A stretch of 64,000 bases of DNA from Pyronema omphalodes (lineage: Eukaryota; Ascomycota; Pezizomycetes; Pezizales; Pyronemataceae), in NCBI GenBank assembly GCA_024516155.1, contig JAJJXM010000044.1, forward strand, positions 186,001 through 250,000, written 5' to 3'. This document shows positions 11,083 to 24,158 of the stretch, in pieces. The position numbers were made by a program, and so were the translations under genes. The notes under the pieces are model-generated. The model was not told the origin of the DNA. It saw only the letters and a program-made list of their open reading frames with translations, and did not search any database. How positions within the stretch are numbered: position 1 is the first letter of the stretch; each line of letters opens with the position of its first letter.

Positions 11083-14000
11083 CACCGCATCGGAAGTCTT
11101 TGAAGTAGCCGAGGCTAACGTTACACTCATAGGATTGCGGCATGCCTAGCATGCTGTGCACTCGATGCATGCCTCGATTGTATTTGTTAAATTGGAGCGG
11201 ATTTGGGTACTGCAAGGCTGTTGATTGACATAGGGCGGTGGGCTCGGGGAGGGTTTGGGATTATAAACATGGATTATACCTCGTCCAGATCCTTGGCCCA
11301 GGAGATATATTGCTACAGATATTTATAGGAAGCATGCTTGAATATATATTGCGTTTGTTCCTGCATTTTCTGCAGTGCTAGTCGAGTCCGAGATTTCCGC
11401 AAACGATTGCATAGATATATTGTCGAGTTCAGATTTAATCGATACTGATTACAGTAGCTATTGCCTTATTTACTCCTGAGATAGATATAGTGATTACAAA
11501 GATGGAATGTACGACGCATAGATAGCTTGCCGTTGATTATACAGTGCGAACCCCTTGCTTATTCGGTTGCCTTTGGTCTTCCCATGCGAAATGCACCACG
11601 TATTCTCGACATGACGAAGCACGTCTATGGGTGACGCTCCATGCATAGCCGAGCGTTACTCGGCTCGGTTACTGCTGACCATGCGGGCCTGAAATGCGGG
11701 TGGCAGAAAGTTAGAGAGTGCAAGAACAATATTCGTAGGATATAGGGCCTTTTTTGCCCAATGGGAAACGAAAGAGTCACGAGTGACAATTAACCCGATT
11801 ACATGATGTGACTTGCACTGCTTATGTACATTGAAGTGCAATATTGTGGTATTTGTGCGAAAAAAGAAGTTGAGGCAGAGAAAAGTGATATACTATGACG
11901 CATGTGGCTTAAAGGGGCAATTGGGTAGGGATCAACGGGAATAGGCGAGGGCAATTTTTATTTCCCAAACTGATATCTCAAAATTCACCCCTACTTTGGC
12001 GTATAGAAGCGACCAGAGGAATTGCTTACTCTAATAGCTTGAGAATTCAGGTTCAAAAGCCTATTATGGAATATGCGCTGTGGAGTTAACTGAAGCAGCC
12101 AATTACATTTTATACAGAAATTGATTTTGCAAGTAATCTCAAGATTTTAATACTACTGACTTCTGCATTAGATACATGAGTGATACTAGACGGAAAGGGT
12201 ATGGTAATTGGCTAGAGAGTTAGTCAATGTTACTCCGAGTAATCAGCCAAGACGCATTCCGTCTTTGAATTATCTTGAAAAATTACGGCTTATTCCTCTA
12301 TTAAATCATACACTGACGGGGATCTGAAAACCATATTGCCAATTATCTCAGCCAACAATAATTGATTTTCTACATCCACTGAATGATTTTCCAGCGTGGA
12401 AATATATAGTACTCAAATTTCGGTGCGGCTCCAAAGTGGAGAGGTAAACTATACGCATTGGTCCTCCACGGTCATGACTTCCACTCGCGCTTGCGTTTAT
12501 CTCCCCACACTTCTCGAGCACAAAAGAAATTTCCAATGCCTTTATCATCTATACATCTCCATCACCACATACTGAACGCTGTGCGGCAACGTCGTTTTTT
12601 TAATTCTAAACAAATGAGTGCCAATACTGGGTGATACCTGATGATGAAGTTTATGCGACCGACCTGTGCACACGTGATTCAAGTCAATGTGTTACTTCAA
12701 TGCCGTGCCTTTCAAGATGCATTTCAGCCGCCTGCTCCACATGTGGTGACAGACGCGGGAAAGCTGTTCCATTAGGCCAACTATCTTTTGACTTCCAAAC
12801 GCATATATTAATTAATACATAGCTTTCGACCGAACAGGAATTGCGTCCAGTCACTATGGATTGCAGCTGCAACGGTGATACTTTTATCTATCCCTATCTT
12901 TGAGATCTCCGGATCCTCGCTGTGCACAATGGCGATTTCATACACGATCCAGAAAATACTGGAAGCCTTCTTGCGGGGGTATAGTTGTTGGCGATATGTT
13001 TTTGTCTCTCCGACTTGACGAGAGGGGAGGGGGGGAGGGTTTGGTAACGGACAAAGCATATTATGGCCAATACTAATTGTTGCTGTGATAGTTCGGGTGG
13101 TAGAAGAAGATGTTGTTTGATGATGGGGCTGATAAGCGAGGAGGCTTTGTATTTTGGTGAAGGAAAGGTTGTTTTTTTTTTTTTTTTTTTTTTCCAAATA
13201 TGAGGAGTTACGTAAATCAACACTCTGGCGGGAACTGGAGCCATGTAGAACAGGATTCCCGAGCTGAAGGATGTGGTGTTCTTTGGCTAGTACGTATAGT
13301 CAAATTTTACGGACAGCATTTCCACACAGATAATCGCGCAGCGCCCGCGGAGCAATTTGATAGCGTATTAGAACCACACCACGAAACGTGACTCATAGTG
13401 CGGCCACTGTGGCCTGCGGCGAGTGACGTCCCATGAGTGCGTCACAGGAAGCCCTAAGTGTGCTCGTCCGCCCACACAAACCCCGACATTTTGTCCCCGC
13501 CTCAAGGGAATACAATCCTCTACTCCACTTCCATATTATCTTTCACACTCCTCCTCCGCCTCCAACCCTCACACATTACAGCAACTTTGCTTTTCTCCCG
13601 ACTTGGAACCAACTTTTGGTTTTCTCTTTTCGCTTTGGACGACTTCTTTTGTTTTTTCATCCCACTATGGGAACTAGTGTCGAACCCGGAAGAAATTATC
13701 GATGCGGCACCGGTAACTAAAGATCCTCTTGGCGACCAACGACCTTCCCATCGATGATTGTCAGGATATCGAGTGCTTGTTGACGTCTTTTGTCGGCCTT
13801 CCTTTCGACTAGCAATCTGGTTAGCTTCTCATTCGACTTCTACTCCGTTAAAAGCTAACCAGACTTCAGCGATTGTTTCGGGTATTTCGGGTCCTTCCTT
13901 CAACCTCCTGGTGGAGGATGATACCCGAAGTTTCACTTTGTTTTGGGTCTCCTGATATGTCGTAGGTTAGTTATATCCACCCACTCTGATGAAGAGTAAT

Positions 14001-15687
14001 TTTATGTCACAGTAGGCCGTGCTAACAGAACTTGAAGATCGTTTTGGTCAAAGAGTCTGCAGAATCGTTTCTGTGATGTCCATTTGGACCCACTTGGCAG
14101 TGATGTATAGCTGGTAAGTAAAACCCAATCCTCTAACTACCATTTGCTTAGAGGAGAAATGTAGCTAACGCATTTGGGATTTGGCTTTTCAGTGGAAACA
14201 GACTGGACCGAGGTGTTTTCGTTTGACACAATTGAAAGATCTCAGCTGGTGAGTTCAATACCTCTACTTGCTCCTTATCGTCCAAATTAATCCAGCTAAC
14301 GAATGCAACGATAAGATTTTCTAGCGTCAGAAACCGAGATAAACTCCGGTTTCTGTTTTTCACTACCCGACTTCGGGGCGTTGTCTTCAACGTGAGCAAC
14401 GTATGAAACAACGTTACATCTGGTAGGTTACCCCCCCCCCCCCCAAATTGAAATAAAAAATAAAAAGCTAACTGTCGATTGTAGGTTGTGTTCCCTGGGC
14501 GCACCATGAATGGTGTGTTATTTTCACTCCACAAACGTTTTCCGGACTTTGCGCTAGGTAAAACAAGTCCTCTCCTGGCGTTTGTAAAAGGATAATGGAT
14601 GTTTTTCTTCAAGATTGGTGTGTTTGGTTCGGGTTGTTCACATCGTGATTATATCCTTTTGTAAGTTGCAAACATTTACTTCTTTGCTTCAATTCTGCTG
14701 TTATCTCTAATACACAACTTGTTAGAGATGAAGCGATCGGCTTTGATACCATACGAGATATTTACGTGTTTGGATGCTGTTTGTCTTGCAACGTATATAT
14801 ACTGATGGCTGTAGATAGGGTGTAAGAATTGAGTGTGATGGAAATAGGAAAAAGTGGTGTGAGAAGTGTTGGTCGGGAATCTCAGAATGTATCATAGTAA
14901 TTAGAATAAAGATGGTAGTATTGTAACCTATGTTCTTTGAATCTGCTTGAGCTTCTTAAAGTGCTTCGTGATCTAATCACGATAATCGCCGCCCAGTAGC
15001 TCTCTAGTCAAATACTTGTAGAGACTTTACTGTCGAATGGCAGTAAGCAATACTGTATACGCAAACAATCAATTTTTTCTCGAAAAATACCGGTAAAAAC
15101 GCTTTGAAACAAGTGACTGATAATTCCAACAGCATACTTTCCTCAGCTATGTATATGATAACGTACCATTTTTCACCTAACTCGCATAGCTGACGACACA
15201 TGGCAGCTCACGGGACATGGTGCATGCCCAATCATGATCATTAATAATTTCTATCGTTGGAATAATTTTTGACTGCTTGAAGATTTTTCTCTGATTGTTG
15301 TATGCATTGCTACTTTTTTCAAGTATTTCTAGAACCAGACCAGGCGGAATCCGGGCTCCTATAAATTCTTCTAAGATTTATATATTTGTAGTATTTGATA
15401 GCATTTTTATCATAGGATGCTTTAATAGCAACGAGCTAATCGTATTATAAATGAACTCTCCTACATGTAATTCATCTGGATAATTCCCCGAATCAAAAAA
15501 AGTGCGGCGGACAGGTTGGTGGACGCCGTTCGGCTGGCTCCCCATCAAAGCGCGCGTAGTTCTGTAACCACGCGTAGCGCATGCATCCCGCAGCGCTAAT
15601 GCAACCCGCGAACTTTTTTTGTTCCCTCGCGAACCTTCACACCAGCAGCTTCAGTAACCTCCAGCACCATACAACCACCTCAGCACA
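11083..15687. other. Gene-poor intergenic region
   Basis: No convincing gene is visible. It holds a run of 22 T at 13172-13193, a run of 14 C at 14431-14444, and an AT-rich patch around 11270-11480. At 13450-13665 a pyrimidine-rich stretch resembling a fungal 5' leader is followed by an ATG at 13667 and short frames to about 13955 that do not join into a recognisable protein. The last 200 bases are presumably the NOP9 promoter and leader. Confidence 0.5.
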
Positions 15688-18038
15688 ATGCCTCAGGAGA
15701 AACGCAAGCGCGGTCGTCGCGCCGTCAAAAAGGAGAAGAAGAAGGAGCCTACTCCCGAACCTATCCCTGAAATCGATAACCTCTACATCGACGATACTAC
15801 CGGCGGATTCGAGGGTCACGATGAGACTACTTTCTTTGGTCTTTTGACGGAGGAGGAGCAGGAGTATTTTAAGCGCGCTGACGAGATTTTGGCTTTGGAT
15901 CAGTTTGAGGAGGCTGAGGGTATGTGGATTGCGGTTCGGTATGTAAGGGGAATTGTAAGAGGAGGCTAATACGGCTGATTTACAGAGAAGACTATCTTTA
16001 TTGATAACCTCTACAAGGAAGCACAGAACAAGGAATTGAAGATTGCACACTCCCAGGGATGTTCGAGATTATTGGAGCGCTTGATCTTGCTCTCAACGCC
16101 GAAGCAGCTCAAGGCGTTGTTCCAGTCTTTCTCTGGCCAGTATGTTGCCTATCTACTGAACTCATGCTCCAGCAGCCATTGACAATTATTTACAGCTTCC
16201 TAATTTGCATTAAGCACCGCTTTGCGTCTCACGTATGCGAAACTCTCTTCCTCCAGTCACTCCCTATCGTCTCCAAGGAAATGGACGCACAGTACCTCCC
16301 CACCGACGCTCCTACCGATGGCGATGACGATACCATTCAAACCTCAATGGAGAATCTCTTCCTCTCTGCCCTCACCGAGATCCTCCCTGCTATCTCCGAA
16401 TTACTCACACACACTTTTGCCTCTCACACTATTCGTACCTTGTTGCTACTTCTTTCCGGGCGTCCAGTTTCTACTGTCAAGAACCTAGTCCAGAGTAGGA
16501 AGAAGGAGAACATCCCCACCGAGATGGGAGGAATTGAAGGAGGAGATCAGATCCAGGTTGTCCCTGCTAGCTTCGCCGAGGCTGTTGGAAAGGTATTAGA
16601 GAAGATTGGAGAGTGCAGCACTGAGGAGCTTCGAAGCTTAGCTGTCCACCCTACAGGATCTCCCGCTCTCCAGGTTGCGCTACAGATTGAGATGGGCTTG
16701 GACAAGAAGAAGCGCCGTGCTCGTGAGAAGAACGGAGGAACGTTGTTGGGACGTCTGACTGGAATCTCTGAGAAGGACGGCGAACATGCAGCTAAGAAGC
16801 AGAAGACCGAGAAGACTGAGAACGACGAAACCGACTCAGAAGAGAAGAAGGAGGAGTCCGCCGAAACTGCTACCGAAAACTCCTTTTTCCAGAACCTCCT
16901 CTACGACTCTGTTGGATCTCACTTGGCGGAGTCCCTTATCCGCACTGCTCCCAAGCGCGAATTCAACATCCTCTACCACCGCTTCATCTCTGCCCGTCTC
17001 GGATCTCTTGCTCGTAATGAAACTGCTGCTTTTGTGGTGCAACGTGTCCTCGAGAAACTTACAGCTACCGCTCTCCCTGATGCTATTACCCAGATCACTC
17101 CTCAGATTCCCGGTCTCGTCGAGCGTAGCCGTGTTGCAGTTCTCAAGTCTCTCCTAGATGCCTGCGCCAAGCACTCCATCGACTCCTCACCAATCGTTAA
17201 GGCCATCCTCGACAGCTACTCGTCTAACAAAGAGGAGCTAATCTTCAAGATCCTCCACATCACTCCTGAGGCCCTCAAGCCTGAGGAGCCTAAGGCTATC
17301 GCCGGAAAGCCCAAGCGCGACCCTCTGCAGCTCCACGGATCCCTTCTTGCACAGTCTTTGATGCCCCTTCCTGGTGCTGAGATTATTGCCGAGAGTATTC
17401 TTTGTCAGCCAGTAGATGTCCTTGTTGGACTCTGCAATCACTCCACCGCCTCTCACGTTGTTCAGGCACTTTTGAAGCCTCCCGCCGTTGCTGCCACTAC
17501 TGCAGTCTCCGCCAATCCTCTCCCCGGCCAGCCCAACGCAAAGAAGCCTAAGGCACCCAAGCCTGCGGCACCTCCCGCTCCTATCAACCCCATCCTTAAG
17601 AAGCGTCTCCTCAATGCTCTCCGCGGTCGCTTTGTTGAGCTAGCTCTCAACAACGTCGGTTCTCACATTGTTGATAACGCCTGGGATTCGCCAATGAACT
17701 TGAGACAAAGTATTGCTGAGGAATTAAGTCGAGCTGAGCCTGTGTTGAGAGAGTCATACAGTGGAAGAGCTGTGTGGAGAAATTGGGGAATGGATAAGTA
17801 CAAGACCCAAAGGCAAAGATGGTTCAAGATTGGAAAGGAGGAGGAGGAGTTTGGTGCGAAGCCTCAGGAGAGGAAGAAGACCGCGATTGAGTTGGCAAGG
17901 GAACGACATGCGGCAAAGAAGGACCGGGGCTTTGGAGGGGCAACAGGAACTAATGGTGGTGCATTGGGTCCTCGGGGAAAGAGAGGGATTGAGGAGGTAG
18001 AAGGCGAGGATGGAGGAAAGAGACAGAGAATTGACTAA
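15688..18038 (+). CDS. NOP9: Nop9, pumilio-repeat nucleolar protein for 18S rRNA processing
   Basis: Three exons, 15688-15919, 15986-16139 and 16196-18038, give 742 residues. Both introns (66 and 56 bp, GTATGT...TTTACAG) restore conserved sequence across the junctions, for example SFSGHFLICIKHRFASH. The N-terminus is basic (KRKRGRRAVKKEKKK) and is followed by the Nop9 signature FFGLLTEEEQEYFKRADEIL. Pumilio-type helical repeats with recurrent HRFASHVCETLF, GSHLAESLI, ASHVVQALL and GSHIVDNAW motifs follow. Lys/Glu-rich insertions lie around residues 310-350, and the tail is basic (KRGIEEV...GGKRQRID). In yeast, Nop9 is an essential 90S/pre-40S factor that binds pre-rRNA near the ITS1 cleavage region. 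Length and architecture fit the fungal family (about 650-750 residues). The start ATG has a good context (CACAATGCC). Confidence 0.95.
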
Positions 18039-18951
18039 TTGGGAAGAGTGATGAGTGATGATGGATTTTAAAAGTTTGGTTTTATATTCTGCAATGTAAA
18101 TAGGAGTCTAATTTTGGGTCATGATATGTAGTACTATGATACACTTGAAATTCACGGCGTTTTTAGTTAAACTTGTAGAGACCCTGATAGCTGGCGTGAT
18201 GGAGCATGGAGGATGGTCAGGAACTAGCGTGATGACGCTTATTGATGTGACTGATCGCTTCTCTCTTCTTCAGATGGAAGTACTCAAATCGACACAACCT
18301 CCACTACTGTCGCCTACTTTTCATGATGTTGTACAGTTGTATCGTTCCTGTATTTTTAGGACTGATTGCTGAAATTCTGCGGTTATGATTTAGTCATCCG
18401 GAGTCGAATTCCACGGTTTCAGAGCCTCCAGACGCCATTTGCTCTGGCGATGACGTTTGTCGCGGGTGCGGGGCAGCATCCTTCCTCACATTGACTAGCG
18501 CGAGGGGAAAGCGATGAGCCCTTCGATGCGCTGTATGTATGATGGGGTTCGCCTTATGCCATGGCAAAATTCCAATTCATAATCACGAGTAAATTCCGAA
18601 ATCCGAGAAACCACCGACCCGGCTTTTCCGCATGTATATGACTGTTAACAACCTCAACAACATCTTCTCCATGAGCTCGGTATTTTCTCCAACTTGATAT
18701 CTATCCGAAAAATCAGCCCATATTAGGAACAGCGATTATCCGCCGCCCGTCGGAAACTATCTCCTAGCTCCACTTTCTTGACGCGAAAATTTTTGGTCCA
18801 GTCAGAACAAGCAACAGAGAGCTCCGTTGACCGTGTGTGTCAGTCTTCATTCGCCCGCGTTCGAACTCGAGATTGATCGATCGCCTGTCGTCCGATTACC
18901 TATCAATCTAGCGTGACTCAGAAGGTTATCTACTCGTACCGAAGGATACTT
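18039..18951. other. Intergenic region between NOP9 and the decarboxylase gene
   Basis: This contains the NOP9 3' UTR and the promoter/leader of the downstream decarboxylase, which is in the same orientation. I see no further gene, repeat or RNA here. Confidence 0.6.
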
Positions 18952-21543
18952 ATGGGTCAGACATCGTCCAAGAAGCAACACCGTACAAGCAAAATGCCGG
19001 TATTCAACGAGACGACTTTAGCACACCAGGAGAAGACGAAGGAGCAGTTTGAGTCTCCGAGAGCGAAGGAAGTTGAAGAGGTACTTTCCCCCGCTTCCCC
19101 CGTCCTGGTTACCACATATCACCGCACCGCATTGCCCCGCCATCCCGCAATTCTACCGCCGCGGCAAGCCCAGAGCTTTGGCCTTCTGCGCATTTCTGTA
19201 CTCGCGATCTGCGCCATTGCTCCGCCGCGCTTTAACGCACCCGCTCCATTCCGTCTCGCCGCTCCACCGGGATTCTCAGCCCTACCCGCTAACACCCGCA
19301 GCTCCTCTCCCTAGCTACTTCACACCTCATTCCCTGGATTGCATCGGCGGACGACAAAAACGGCGCACTAGTTATCGACGCATTACCTCCCAAGAAGCTC
19401 GAAAGCGCATTGAACCTTGGACTACCAGATGGCGCCGGAAAGGGAAAGGAGGGTCTTGAGGAGGCGATAAAGAAGGTCCTAAGATATTCTGTAAACACCT
19501 GGAGAGATGGATTCATGGACAAGCTCTATGCATCTACGGACCCTGTTGGTATTGCCAGTGATCTGTTGCTGTCGGTGTTGAACACCAATGTAAGCTTTCC
19601 ATGCTGATGTTCTGATGTAATCGGCCCTCAATGAGGAGGGGTGTGATGGATTCGCAACCCAACTACGGACTGGGGCTGATGATGACAGGTACACGTTTAT
19701 CAAGGTTAGACATCGTCGTTTACAGTCTCCAAACTTCCCCTAATCTGACGGACCCCAAGTCTCCCCCGCTCTCACAATCATCGAACGTGAAACCGCACAG
19801 AAATTCGCAAGGTTATTTGGTTTCGATGGACCCCATGCCGGAGGAATCACGCTACCTGGAGGATCCGCCTCAAACTCGACCTCGATGATTATCGCTAAGA
19901 ACACCTTGTTCCCCGAGACAAAGATCCACGGAAATGGAGATAAGAAGTTTGTCGTCTTTTCAAGCATACACGGTCACTATTCGGTAGAAAAGGCGGCTAT
20001 TCTTCTGGGATTGGGTTCGGCTGCGGTTTGGGAGGTCCCTGTCGACAAGCAGGGAAGAATGATTGCTGCTGGTATACTGCTTCGAATAGGAATTATGGCT
20101 GGCTGCTAATAGGGGTTAGATCTTGAGTCTATGGTTATCGATGCTAAGGAAAAGGGATTCACACCTTTCTATGTCAATGCCGGAGCTGGAACTACTGTTT
20201 TTGGAAGTTACGACCCATTCGATGAGATTGCGGAAATTTGTAAGAGACACGGCATGTGGTTCCATATCGACGGATCTTGGGGTGGAGCTGTTGTCTTCTC
20301 GGAGAACCAAAAGTGGCGTATGAGCGGCGCACACAAGGCGAACAGTTTAACAGTTAACCCCCACAAGATGCTTGGTGTTCCAGTGACCTGCAGTTTCCTT
20401 CTCACGCCAGACAGAAGACAATTCCACAGAGCGGTGAGCCTGAAGGCGGGGTAGTATGTGTTTCCCTAATCCGAAGAAAGAGTTTCAACCACTCACAAAT
20501 TATAGCCTCTTCCACGAACAGGACGATGATGAGGAAGAGGACGTATATGACATGGCCCAAATGACCATGGGATGTGGCAGACGGGCGGATTCCCTTAAAA
20601 TGGCGCTTAGTTGGATTTATTACGGAAAGGAGGGGTATGAACGTAAGTCAAATCTAGTTGAAATCTCAAGATCTTCAGATCCCAAGCTTCATCGACGATC
20701 GATGGCTTGCAGGAAAACATCCATGTCTAGACGCACATACGGTCAAGCTCTTGAACCCAGAAAACGGGATCGAGTCCGGGATCGAAAGGCAGTCCTAGAC
20801 ATATCCCTAGATCTCTTAATGCCGGGAATCGCAGATCGGAAATCTGAAATCGAGAATCGAGGAAAATCAGGCAGAAACTGACACCTGTTCCTTCTTTGAT
20901 AGGCCGCATCGACCATGCATTCGATATGGCCAAGTATTTCGCTACTACCATCGAAAACACACCCGGCTTTCATCTGGTGTCGGAGAACCCCCCGCCATGC
21001 TTGCAAGTGTAAGATCTCACCCCCTGAAGAAACGTGTTCAAAGCGAGTGTTATCAAGCGAACGAGATCTATCCGTGGCATGCGACCCCGATCATGAGATT
21101 GATTAAGGCGGAGCGCGAACCACCTCGAGTGATAGAAAAATGCCGAGTTCTAGGAAACGATAGGAACCTCGGGCACGCTGGACACGCTGGAAGCTGGAGA
21201 AATTATGGGAATCATGGAACTGTGTTGAGACATTTTACAGGTGCTTTTACTACACCGGACCTTCCAACAGGCTTTCTGATAACGCCAAATTGTAAGCCCT
21301 TCAAGCCAAAAAAATAACTAATTTTTGCACCTGAATTTTAAGGAATTTATTTGCTAATCTTTCTGTAGCAACACTGAGGTGACACGAAGAATCGCCGCTC
21401 AACTCGTTGCAAAGGGTTACATGGTTGATTACTCCCCCCACCCTACCCATGGAGAATTCTTCCGTGCTGTCGTTAGCAGTAGGACTACTAAGGATACTGT
21501 TGACAACCTCGTGGCGGCTATTGAAAAGCTTGGAAATCTCTAA
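18952..21543 (+). CDS. Group II PLP-dependent decarboxylase (glutamate / cysteine-sulfinate type)
   Basis: Nine exons in consistent phase: 18952-19080, 19302-19589, 19689-19704, 19760-20071, 20120-20453, 20506-20642, 20903-21008, 21241-21291 and 21369-21543, giving 515 residues. The protein has the fold-type I decarboxylase motifs in order: SVNTWRDGFMDKLYAS, GGITLPGGSASNSTSMI, SSIHGHYSVEKAA, PFYVNAGAGTTVFGSYDP, WFHIDGSWGGAVVFS, and NPHKM with the Schiff-base lysine at about residue 331. The C-terminal motifs HAFDMAKYF and GYMVDYSPHP follow. Such enzymes decarboxylate glutamate to GABA or cysteine sulfinate toward hypotaurine; the sequence alone does not settle the substrate. The third exon is only 16 nt. 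Three introns are long (221, 260 and 232 bp) against about 50-100 bp for the others. The first residues, MGQTSSKK, fit an N-myristoylation signal; a later ATG at 18994 (MPVFNE) is an alternative start. Confidence 0.92.
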
Positions 21544-23832
21544 AGTTGACGGAGTTTATGCTGCGGCGTCAGGGAATTTCTGGATGTGGGAAAAAGGTTC
21601 AAGTGCATTGAAGTGAGCGAAGGTGCGAAGTGTGGAAGCATCAAAGCGGCGGAGCGGAGCGGTGAAGGCGAAGCAGCGAAGCAGCGAAGTAAGCAAAATA
21701 TCAGTTACGTTCATGACAGGAATAGACTGGACGACCAAAATGAAAAGGGAAAAAAAAGTAATACAAAAATTATAAGAAAGATGTAGGATTACTGTAGCGA
21801 GACTGGATATCAAAAAAGAGGATGTACATACCATTGTAAGATAGCTAGATAAACGAGTTGTTGTTTTATTTTTATTTTTATTTTTTCTTTTTGATTTGTT
21901 CTTTTTGTTTTTTGTTTAGGATATCATAGATTATACTTAAGACTTGAGATTGAGGAGTGATGATTTTATGCTTGTAAAAATGTTGTGATTCGCGAGCATG
22001 GTTCTTTATTTGATTTTTTTTTTTTTTTTTTTTTCTAATTTTGTGGCTATGGCTATAGCTTGGCTTACAGTGTGAACACAAAACCTTAGAGATCATGGGA
22101 TGGGAGAAATTAGAATTATGTACCACCAGGGTTGAGGAAGCCAAATGATAGCCAGATACCAGCCAGTTTGGGCCTGTCGCTTATCTATGCTTATCTGTGC
22201 TTATTTGACCGCACCAAAGGCACCAAAGGCTCAGAAGGCTCCGAAAGCTCTATCCGAAGCATACCTAAAACTACCAGAGTACACCTACATAGCTGTGATA
22301 TGTACCTTATACCTCACTGCTACCTCACTGCTATCTCACTATCTCACTATCTTATGGTATACAGACCCCTACTTAAACTTAACTTACATACCCCTACACA
22401 CACATACATAAAGACATACAGACACACACTCTGAAGGAAACTATGGAGTACGGAATACGGCAATACCTGTTACCCCGCATAACCTACATCTTCACCCACA
22501 CCCGCGTGATTGCATACATGAAACCTTTTTGGGGGGATATGGCGGATATGGCGGATGAGATATACCGGCTGGAGTAATTGGATAAACTGTATAGGAACAG
22601 TAGGCAAACTAGGTAAATTATACAGAAAGCATGTAAAAACTATAGCATATTTAACATACATATGGCAATGATGATTACTAGCTGGTATACATATGTTAAC
22701 GGTCGTTGTAACTTGTAGCTTGTATGTAGCTTGTAGATTATAACTTGTATATATATAATGCTGTATGTGGTGCTGGCTATATGATCAATAGATGGATAAC
22801 TGGAGCCTGTAAATATCCACTGCAGCACTGTCGATGTGAATCTGTGAATCTGTGATATATGTACGACATAACTTTTCCCCGCCATCCATCATCCACCATC
22901 CGTGTACCCACCAACCCACCTACCTCGTCTCGTCTTGTCTTGTCTTGTCTTATCTATTCTGGTGTGGCGTTGATATAGCATGTTTCATGTTATAACTTAT
23001 AACATACTGAGCATATCGATATATACGTGGTCCTTGGGTCCGGGGGAACTTAAAACTTAGAACTTAAGTCTGATACGGTGCATGCATAGTCATACATATC
23101 TCGAACTGTAGCTGTAGATATATCATATATAAGCCATGACCCTTTCAATCAGTCATTGATTCATTTATTCAGTCAGCCAGTCAATCAGCCAGTCAGTCGG
23201 TCAGTCAGTCAGTCTTATCAACCTACCGTTTCGATGTTGCATACATGATACATCTGAAGATCTATCATCTATCATTTATCATCTATCATCAATACATACC
23301 TAGACTCTAGACTCTAGAGTCGGACATGTATACTTCAGTAGCCCTAGCTATGATACCCACAGCTTGTCAGCACTTGAAAGTTGAAATTATCTTCGAGTTT
23401 TCAAGTCTGTAAGGCTTCAAGATATTCGAACTACCATATCATATCATAAGATTCATGTTATAATAAGCTACTACTGTAGAGTATTGCAGCGGGCCGAATT
23501 ATGCTCCTGGACCCTGAAGCCTGGTACTGGAAATAAAGGGATAAAACTATCGGGATTCGGCTGTGGTCACAGTTAGGAGTTATGGCAGAGTATAGACTTA
23601 CTGTTTTGCATGGTGAACACCAGGCGGTGAATGGATGGATGGATGGATTGATTCGTTGAAATATTTGTCCCCATAGGCGAGATGTGATGGGTGTTGGATT
23701 GTAGATAGTAGACAAAATGATAGTTAGCTTAGCTAGGCTTAGCTAGACTTCGCTTGACTTAGCTTGACTTCGCTTATAAAGACTGATATTTGGTTCTTTT
23801 TTTGGTAGCTAAGCTAAAATGGCTGGAAATTC

Positions 23833-24158
<326 letters not shown>

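Noticed and set aside
14148..14612. 154-codon minus-strand frame
   Set aside because: It crosses a 14-base C run encoding only glycines, has no recognisable domain and no splice or leader support.
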